NCBI GenBank assembly: GCA_937872715.1
Contig: CALMTJ010000411.1
Span: forward strand, 1,125 to 11,832
Reading direction: 5' to 3'
Origin: an uncultured Methylobacteriaceae bacterium
GTDB taxonomy: Bacteria; Pseudomonadota; Alphaproteobacteria; Rhizobiales; Beijerinckiaceae
Length of the DNA stretch: 10,708 bases
The notes under the pieces were generated by a model. The model made no database searches. It saw nothing but the letters and a program-made list of their open reading frames with translations, and was not told the origin of the DNA. Within the stretch, counting starts at the first letter, position 1. Each line of letters opens with the position of its first letter. A program made the position numbers and the translations under genes. Below, piece by piece: positions 6,378 to 10,708 of this stretch.

Positions 6378-6440
6378 GCGCTGCGATGCGGTAGAAGACG
6401 GTCGGATATCGCTGTAACGGACTGGAAACACCTGGCCGCC

Positions 6441-7703
6441 ATGCTCCGTGTCGTTGAATACTTGAGCTCGCCAATGCTTCAAACCATCGATGCGGTGCTC
6501 AACCAGCAGGACCGCTTGAACTTCCTCCAGCGCTACGACATCCTCGACACGCCCCAGGAGGAAGCCTTCGACAGGGTCACCCGCCTCGTCCGTCAGGTCT
6601 TCGACGTGCCGATGTCGACGATCACCTTTCTCGACGATCATCGGCAGTGGTCCAGGTTACGCCGCAGCGCCGTGGCGGGAGAATGCGACATCGGTCCGGC
6701 GCTCTGCGCGGCCGCGTTCCCGCAGGACGAGCCGCTCTTCATCCCGGACACCCTGGCGGACCCGCGCTTCGCCACGAACCCCCTCGTCATCGGGGACCCG
6801 CATATCCGCTTCTACGCGGGCGTGAAGCTGTCCTCCCCGGACGGCCAGAACATCGGCACGCTCTGCGCGGCGGATACGAAGCCGCGCGACGTCAGCGGTG
6901 GTCAGGCGACGGCCCTCACCGACCTCGCCAAGATCATCATGAGCGAGCTCGAGCTGCGGCTGCTCGCGACGACGGACGGATTGACCTCGGTCCTGTCGCG
7001 CCGCGCCTTCCACGAGGAGGCGTCCCGTGCGGTCGCGCTCGCGCTCCGGCACCGTTACGATCTCAGCGTCATCGTCTTCGATCTCGACCATTTCAAGCGC
7101 ATCAACGACACCCATGGCCACGCGACCGGCGACATCGTCCTGCGCGAGACCGTCGCGGCGTGCAGCGCGCTTCTGCGGAAATCCGACCTGGTGGGCCGGA
7201 TCGGCGGCGAGGAATTCGCCATCCTCCTGCCCCACACCAAGGTGGCGGCCGCCATGGAGGTCGCGGACAAGCTGCGGACCGCGATCGCGCGCCAGCGCCT
7301 GAACGCGCTGTCCGGGCCGTTCGCCGTGTCGGCGAGCTTCGGTGTCACGGGTCTCGATCGCACCACGACGGAAATCGACAGCCTCCTCCAGCGGGCCGAT
7401 TCGGCGCTCTACGAGGCCAAGGCCGACGGCCGGAACCGCTGCGTCGCCTGGAAGGCGGTCGAGGTCGTGAAGCCGAGCATCCGCCGACGCGTCTTCAAGG
7501 CGGGCCGGATCTCGTTCAACACCGGCCAGTCATGCATCGACTGCATCGTCCGCACCCTGTCCAACACCGGGGCCGGCGTGGACGTCGTCAGTTCGGCGGA
7601 TATCCCCGACATCGTGAAGCTCCAGATCGAGGTGGACGGCTTCTGGGGCCAGTGCCGGATCGTCCGGAAGACGGAACGCCATCTCGAACTCGAGTTCTAT
7701 TGA
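6441..7703 (+). CDS. GAF-GGDEF-PilZ protein, probable diguanylate cyclase
   Basis: The product has 420 residues with no membrane segment. A GAF sensor covers about 22-172 (LNFLQRYDILDTPQEEAFDR opening, then FLDDHRQW and GTLCAADTKPR). A GGDEF domain covers about 173-338, with DLDHFKRINDTHGHATGD (214-231), the active-site GGEEF (255-259) and the inhibitory I-site RKSD (246-249) exactly five residues upstream. A C-terminal PilZ-like domain spans about 348-420 (RRRVFKAGRISF, then DCIVRTLSNTGAGVDV). It should make c-di-GMP from two GTP in the cytoplasm, with product inhibition. The PilZ part lacks the usual Asp/Asn before LSxxG (it has Thr372) and a clean RxxxR, so c-di-GMP binding there is uncertain. 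The start could also be ATG 6474 (409 residues); both have poor ribosome sites. It is divergent from a lone receiver gene. Confidence 0.9.
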   Translation: MLRVVEYLSSPMLQTIDAVLNQQDRLNFLQRYDILDTPQEEAFDRVTRLVRQVFDVPMSTITFLDDHRQWSRLRRSAVAGECDIGPALCAAAFPQDEPLFIPDTLADPRFATNPLVIGDPHIRFYAGVKLSSPDGQNIGTLCAADTKPRDVSGGQATALTDLAKIIMSELELRLLATTDGLTSVLSRRAFHEEASRAVALALRHRYDLSVIVFDLDHFKRINDTHGHATGDIVLRETVAACSALLRKSDLVGRIGGEEFAILLPHTKVAAAMEVADKLRTAIARQRLNALSGPFAVSASFGVTGLDRTTTEIDSLLQRADSALYEAKADGRNRCVAWKAVEVVKPSIRRRVFKAGRISFNTGQSCIDCIVRTLSNTGAGVDVVSSADIPDIVKLQIEVDGFWGQCRIVRKTERHLELEFY

Positions 7704-7715
7704 GGCCCATCGGGT

Positions 7716-7736
7716 CGCGTGCGGAGCGGTCACGCG
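7716..7736 (+). terminator. Hairpin after the GGDEF gene
   Basis: CGCGTG (7716-7721) and CACGCG (7731-7736) form a perfect 6-bp stem with a 9-nt loop, 13 nt past the TGA, followed by CGATTT. The short T run makes it a weak intrinsic terminator candidate. It sits just before the proposed lipA promoter, which would fit separation of the two transcripts. Confidence 0.35.
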
Positions 7737-7740
7737 CGAT

Positions 7741-7769
7741 TTGCAGCGCCGGGGCGGGCCACTTACATA
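7741..7769 (+). promoter_or_regulatory. Candidate housekeeping promoter for lipA
   Basis: TTGCAG (7741-7746) and TACATA (7764-7769) are separated by exactly 17 nt, giving a start near 7776 and a leader of about 25 nt before the lipA ATG. Each element matches the E. coli consensus at about three of six bases. Position and spacing are good and the elements themselves moderate. Confidence 0.4.
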
Positions 7770-7801
7770 GGCGGGGAGCTCTCGCGGCTCGGACCGAACC
7801 C

Positions 7802-8764
7802 ATGGCCGTCGTTCTCGATCTCCTCCAGCGCGATCAGCGTCCCCGGCATCCGGAGAAGGCGCATCGTCCCGACTCGCCCGTCCAGCGGAAGCCGGACTGG
7901 ATCCGGGTCAAGGCGCCGGGTTCGGCGCGCTGGGCGGAGACGAACCGCATCGTCCGGGACAACGGTCTCGTCACCGTGTGCGAGGAGGCCGGCTGCCCGA
8001 ATATCGGCGAGTGCTGGGAGAAGAAGCACGCCACTTTCATGATCATGGGCGACACCTGCACGAGGGCCTGCGCCTTCTGCAACGTCCGCACAGGGATGCC
8101 GGGGCCGCTGGACGGGGCGGAGCCGGCGAGCGTCGCGGACGCCGTGGCGAAGCTCGGGCTCCAGCACGTGGTGATCACCTCCGTCGATCGGGACGACCTG
8201 CCCGACGGGGGAGCCCAGCATTTCGCGGCCGTCATCCGGCTCATCCGGGAGCGCTCGCCCGATACCACGATCGAGATCCTGACGCCGGACTTCCTCCGCA
8301 AGGACGGCGCGCTGGAGACGGTCGTCGCGGCGCGTCCGGACGTGTTCAACCACAACCTCGAGACCGTGCCGTCCCGCTACCTGACCGTGCGGCCGGGCGC
8401 CCGCTACTTCCACTCCATCCGCCTCCTGCAGCGGGTGAAGGAGCTCGACGCCTCCGTTTTCACGAAATCCGGCATCATGGTGGGTCTCGGAGAGGAGCGG
8501 AACGAGATTCTCCAGCTCATGGACGACCTCCGCTCGGCCGACGTCGACTTCCTGACGATCGGCCAGTACCTGCAACCGAGCCGCAAGCATCATCCGGTGA
8601 TCCGCTTCGTGCCGCCGGACGAGTTCAAGGGCTACGAGACGACCGCCTATTCCAAAGGTTTCCACCTCGTCTCGGCGACGCCCCTGACCCGCTCCTCGCA
8701 CCATGCGGGCGAGGATTTCGCCCGGCTGCGGGCGGCCCGGGAGGCGAGCCGCCGGGCAGGCTAA
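7802..8764 (+). CDS. lipA: Lipoyl synthase
   Basis: The protein has 320 residues, normal for LipA. The auxiliary iron-sulfur cluster ligands are C60, C65 and C71 in CEEAGCPNIGEC (C-x4-C-x5-C). The radical-SAM cluster ligands are C86, C90 and C93 in CTRACAFC (C-x3-C-x2-C). The C-terminal RSSHHAGED (R297 onward) carries the serine that ligates the auxiliary cluster in this family. It inserts two sulfur atoms at C6 and C8 of octanoyl groups bound to pyruvate and 2-oxoglutarate dehydrogenases and the glycine cleavage H protein. It consumes the auxiliary cluster and uses S-adenosylmethionine. ATG 7802 is chosen because the N-terminal RKPDWIRVKAP region follows at the usual distance; the open frame runs on upstream only as a shadow of the GGDEF gene. 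The next gene follows after 59 nt on the same strand. Confidence 0.98.
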   Translation: MAVVLDLLQRDQRPRHPEKAHRPDSPVQRKPDWIRVKAPGSARWAETNRIVRDNGLVTVCEEAGCPNIGECWEKKHATFMIMGDTCTRACAFCNVRTGMPGPLDGAEPASVADAVAKLGLQHVVITSVDRDDLPDGGAQHFAAVIRLIRERSPDTTIEILTPDFLRKDGALETVVAARPDVFNHNLETVPSRYLTVRPGARYFHSIRLLQRVKELDASVFTKSGIMVGLGEERNEILQLMDDLRSADVDFLTIGQYLQPSRKHHPVIRFVPPDEFKGYETTAYSKGFHLVSATPLTRSSHHAGEDFARLRAAREASRRAG

Positions 8765-8823
8765 TCCCCGAGCATCCGCCGCCGCTGCTGGACAGGTCCG
8801 GGGGCGCGCACCACATACCCGCC

Positions 8824-9297
8824 ATGCCTTCCTTCCGCACGACCCGGCGCGTCCCGCACCTGCCGCAGGAGATGTTCGATCTCGTCGCGGACGTGGAGCG
8901 CTATCCCGAGTTCCTTCCGCTCTGCACCGGGCTCCGCGTGATCCGGCGCACGCATGAGGCCGGCGGCAAGGAGGTGCTCGTCGCCGATATGAGCGTCGGC
9001 TACCGGTCGGTCGCGGAGCGCTTCACCACCCGCGTGGCGCTGGACAGGACGGCGCTCGACATCGGCGTGTCCTACATCGACGGGCCGTTCAAGTACTTGG
9101 AGAACAAGTGGGAGTTCCGGCCCGACCCGGCAGGTTCGGCCGTTCATTTCTCCATCAATTACGAGTTCCGGTCGATCGCGCTGGGTCTCCTGATGGGCGC
9201 GATGTTCGACCGCGCCTTCCGGCGCTTCACGGACGCGTTCGAGACGCGGGCGGACGACGTCTACGGCCGCGAGCCGAGCAAGGCGCCGGGCGCCTGA
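8824..9297 (+). CDS. Coq10/RatA family START-domain protein, probable ubiquinone-binding protein
   Basis: The product is 157 residues, one START/polyketide-cyclase (SRPBCC) domain. The opening RRVPHLPQEMFDLVADVERY and PEFLPLCTGLRV, the middle YIDGPFKYLENKWEF and the C-terminal helix LLMGAMFDRAFRRFTDAFE are characteristic of the alphaproteobacterial Coq10-like group. Mitochondrial Coq10 binds coenzyme Q and supports its delivery to respiratory complexes. Automatic pipelines often label this family 'RatA toxin' after the E. coli ribosome-association inhibitor. No RatB-type partner is adjacent, so a toxin label is not supported here. It lies 59 nt after lipA, probably in the same transcript. Its stop is only 3 nt from that of cinA on the opposite strand. 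The ribosome binding site is weak. Confidence 0.92.
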   Translation: MPSFRTTRRVPHLPQEMFDLVADVERYPEFLPLCTGLRVIRRTHEAGGKEVLVADMSVGYRSVAERFTTRVALDRTALDIGVSYIDGPFKYLENKWEFRPDPAGSAVHFSINYEFRSIALGLLMGAMFDRAFRRFTDAFETRADDVYGREPSKAPGA

Positions 9298-9300
9298 CGG

Positions 9301-9798
9301 TCAGGCCCGCGCTGCCTCCTCCAGCAAGGCGAGCGCCTGTTCGACGGCCGCCTCGCGCACGGCCGACCGGCCGACATCGCCGAAACGCCGCTCGGCATGG
9401 CGCGTGTCCGCCCCCCGCCGGGCGAGGGCGAAATGCACGAGGCCGACCGGCTTCGCCTCCGTGCCGCCGCCCGGCCCGGCGACGCCCGTGACGGCGACGG
9501 CGAGATCGGCGCGTGAGCGCGACAGCGCGCCCTCCGCCATGGCCCGGGCGACGGCCCCGCTCACGGCGCCATCCCGCCCGATCAGGTCGGGATCGACCCC
9601 GAGGAGGGCGGCCTTGGCCTCGTTCGAATAGGTGACGAAGCCGCGCTCGAAGGCGCTGGACGAGCCGGCGATCTCCGTCAGCAGGGCCGCCACGAGGCCG
9701 CCCGTGCACGATTCGGCTGTGGCGATCCGGAGCGCGCGCGCCCGGCAGGCGTCCAGAAGGGACGCGGCGCGGTCGAGCAGGGCAGGGGGGAAGCTCAT
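9301..9798 (-). CDS. cinA: CinA C-terminal domain protein, nicotinamide-nucleotide amidohydrolase (PncC type)
   Basis: The product is 165 residues, a stand-alone amidohydrolase domain without the N-terminal CinA/MoaB-like part. Motifs are TAESCTGGLVAALLTEIAGS with nucleophile S30, then ERGFVTYSNEAKAALLGV with Y57 and K62, and VTGVAGPGGGTEAKPVG (103-119). The family deamidates nicotinamide mononucleotide to nicotinic acid mononucleotide plus ammonia, recycling NMN released by DNA ligase. ATG 9798 overlaps the stop of ispDF in an ATGA arrangement (9795-9798), indicating coupled translation after ispDF. The name follows common usage; pncC would suit the function. Confidence 0.95.
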   Translation of the reverse strand: MSFPPALLDRAASLLDACRARALRIATAESCTGGLVAALLTEIAGSSSAFERGFVTYSNEAKAALLGVDPDLIGRDGAVSGAVARAMAEGALSRSRADLAVAVTGVAGPGGGTEAKPVGLVHFALARRGADTRHAERRFGDVGRSAVREAAVEQALALLEEAARA

Positions 9799-10708
9799 CC
9801 CGGCAGCCGGACGGTGGCGACCGCCTGGGCGGCGAGCCCTTCCTCGCGGCCCGTGAACCCCATCCGCTCCGTCGTCGTCGCCTTCAGCGAGACCGCTCCT
9901 TCCGGGATCGCGGCGATCGCCGCGATGCGGGCGCGCATCTCCTCCCGATGCGGGCCGAGCCTCGGCCGCTCGCACAGCACGGTCACGTCGAGGAGGTCGA
10001 TGAGGCCGCCGCGCTTCCGGATCTCGCCGGCCGCGAAGGCCAGGAAACGGTCGGAGGAAGCGCCTTTCCAGCGCGGGTCGCTCGGCGGGAAATGCGTGCC
10101 GATATCGCCGCTTCCGATGGCGCCGAGCAACGCGTCCGTCAGCGCGTGTAGCACCACGTCCCCGTCCGAATGGGCGAGCACGCCGGCGGAATGGGGGACC
10201 CTGAGACCACCCAGCCAGACATGGTCCCCCGGCCCGAAGGCGTGGACGTCGAACCCCATCCCGACCCGCGTCACGAGGCCGCCGCCTCCCGCCAGGCGGC
10301 GCTCCGCCTCGTCGAAATCGGAGAACCGCGTCAGCTTGACGTTCAAAGGATCGCCCTCGAAGACGTGCACGGCCGAGCCCGCCCATTCCACGAGGTGGCC
10401 GTCATCGGTGAAGTCGAAGCGCCCCGCTTCCGCGGCGGCGCGATGCGCGGCGGCCAGCACGCCCAAGCGGAACGCCTGCGGGGTCTGCACCGTCCGGAGC
10501 GCCGCCCTGTCCAGCGTCTCCACGACCTCCCCGGAAGGCGCCACGCGCTTCACGGTGTCCGTCACGGCGACCCCCGGAACGGCACATCCGTATCGACGGG
10601 CGGCATCGATCGCCCTGTCGACGAGATCGGCGCCGACGAAGGGGCGTGCGGCGTCGTGGACGAGGCAGATCGCGTCCGGCCCGCCGTCACCGGCGGCCTC
10701 GACCGCCG
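9795..10708 (-). CDS. ispDF: Bifunctional IspD-IspF enzyme of the MEP isoprenoid pathway, 5' end missing
   Basis: The frame is open to the right edge; about 303 C-terminal residues are visible. The IspD part (MEP cytidylyltransferase) shows LVHDAARPF (10638-10664), VTDTVKRV and TLDRAALRTVQTPQAFRLG. After a linker ending GGGGLVTR, the IspF part (2-C-methyl-D-erythritol 2,4-cyclodiphosphate synthase) begins with VGMGFDVHAFG, whose Asp and His (10248-10250, 10242-10244) bind zinc. It continues with VLAHSDGDVVLHALTDALLGA, DIGTHFPPSDPRWKGASSD and the terminal KATTTERMGFTGREEGLAAQA. The two enzymes perform non-consecutive steps either side of IspE; fused forms are typical of many alphaproteobacteria. 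A GTG at 10565 is an internal valine of VTDTV, not the start. The IspD N-terminus with its CTP-binding glycine motif lies outside the window. It overlaps cinA by 4 nt. Confidence 0.97.
   Translation of the reverse strand, partial: AVEAAGDGGPDAICLVHDAARPFVGADLVDRAIDAARRYGCAVPGVAVTDTVKRVAPSGEVVETLDRAALRTVQTPQAFRLGVLAAAHRAAAEAGRFDFTDDGHLVEWAGSAVHVFEGDPLNVKLTRFSDFDEAERRLAGGGGLVTRVGMGFDVHAFGPGDHVWLGGLRVPHSAGVLAHSDGDVVLHALTDALLGAIGSGDIGTHFPPSDPRWKGASSDRFLAFAAGEIRKRGGLIDLLDVTVLCERPRLGPHREEMRARIAAIAAIPEGAVSLKATTTERMGFTGREEGLAAQAVATVRLPG

Larger units (their letters stand above)
6133..6440. other. AT-richer divergent intergenic region of 308 bp
   Basis: This spacer separates the divergent response regulator and GGDEF genes. 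From about 6190 to 6420 it is visibly lower in GC than any other stretch of the window, with runs such as GATATTTTCAAAT (6241-6253), CTAATATC and CATATTCTTG. I see no convincing gene. The minus-strand open frame at 6312-6641 is mostly antisense to the GAF domain. The region must hold promoters for both genes. It carries the repeats listed separately, plus a tandem CTTGAGCTTGAG (6347-6358) whose 8-base CTTGAGCT recurs at 6461-6468. No exact EcfG promoter is present on either strand. Confidence 0.7.

Noticed and set aside
6424..6455. GGAAAC and CGTT around the GGDEF start as a second EcfG promoter
   Set aside because: The -35 has an extra A, the spacing is 22 nt, and the CGTT would lie downstream of the ATG.
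6312..6641. 109-codon minus-strand open frame between the two signalling genes
   Set aside because: Two thirds of it is antisense to the start of the GAF domain, and the rest has no motif or ribosome site.
6647..7801. Upstream extension of the lipA frame into the GGDEF gene
   Set aside because: The extension is an out-of-frame shadow of the GAF-GGDEF gene. LipA family proteins begin near the ATG at 7802.
8824..9297. Toxin-antitoxin system based on the RatA-like protein
   Set aside because: No RatB/RnfH-like or other antitoxin partner is adjacent, and the sequence fits the Coq10-like group next to lipA.
9799..10386. Upstream extension of the cinA frame
   Set aside because: It is a shadow of ispDF, which shows all IspF motifs in its own frame. 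The ATGA overlap supports the start at 9798.
1..10708. CRISPR array, tRNA, rRNA, transposase, prophage or defence island
   Set aside because: No regularly spaced repeats, tRNA-like cloverleaf, insertion sequence ends or recognisable mobile or defence genes were seen. Gene content is conserved chromosomal core.

Overview
This window looks like chromosomal core DNA from a high-GC alphaproteobacterium of the Hyphomicrobiales (Rhizobiales), most likely Methylobacterium or a close relative. The evidence is the GC-rich third-position codon use, the fused IspD-IspF enzyme, the lipA / Coq10-like / CinA / IspDF gene neighbourhood, a DUF4864 protein, a Rhizobiales-style 'CCTCATCCTGAGG' intergenic palindrome, and an exact alphaproteobacterial general-stress (EcfG) promoter. 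The genus is inferred from family resemblance; no search was run.

Layout, left to right. (1) Positions 1-581 hold the 3' part of a UDP-glucuronate decarboxylase-type sugar-nucleotide enzyme. It is followed by selO (655-2124), a protein AMPylase pseudokinase on the same strand. (2) A palindromic intergenic repeat (2167-2253) lies between the convergent selO and gyrB. (3) gyrB (2284-4734, minus) encodes DNA gyrase subunit B. (4) The gyrB upstream region (4735-4978) holds strong GC-rich inverted repeats and, facing the other way, a GGAAC-N16-CGTT promoter. That promoter drives a 53-residue charged protein (4979-5140) and an exported DUF4864 protein (5156-5599) 15 nt downstream. (5) A single-domain response regulator (5683-6132, minus) and a GAF-GGDEF-PilZ cyclic-di-GMP protein (6441-7703, plus) diverge from a visibly AT-richer 308-bp region that carries repeated CGGTA motifs. 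(6) lipA (7802-8764) and a Coq10/RatA-type START-domain gene (8824-9297) run on the plus strand. They converge, with only 3 nt between stops, on the cinA (9301-9798) and ispDF (9795 to beyond the right edge) operon, whose two genes overlap by 4 nt.

Most genes are conserved housekeeping: topology (gyrB), lipoate and quinone-related respiration (lipA, coq10-like), isoprenoid precursors (ispDF), NAD salvage (cinA) and redox stress (selO). The least charted part is the centre: the stress-promoter-driven small protein plus DUF4864 pair, and the divergent receiver / diguanylate cyclase pair with its unusual spacer. I saw no tRNA, rRNA, CRISPR array, transposase, phage gene or defence system.
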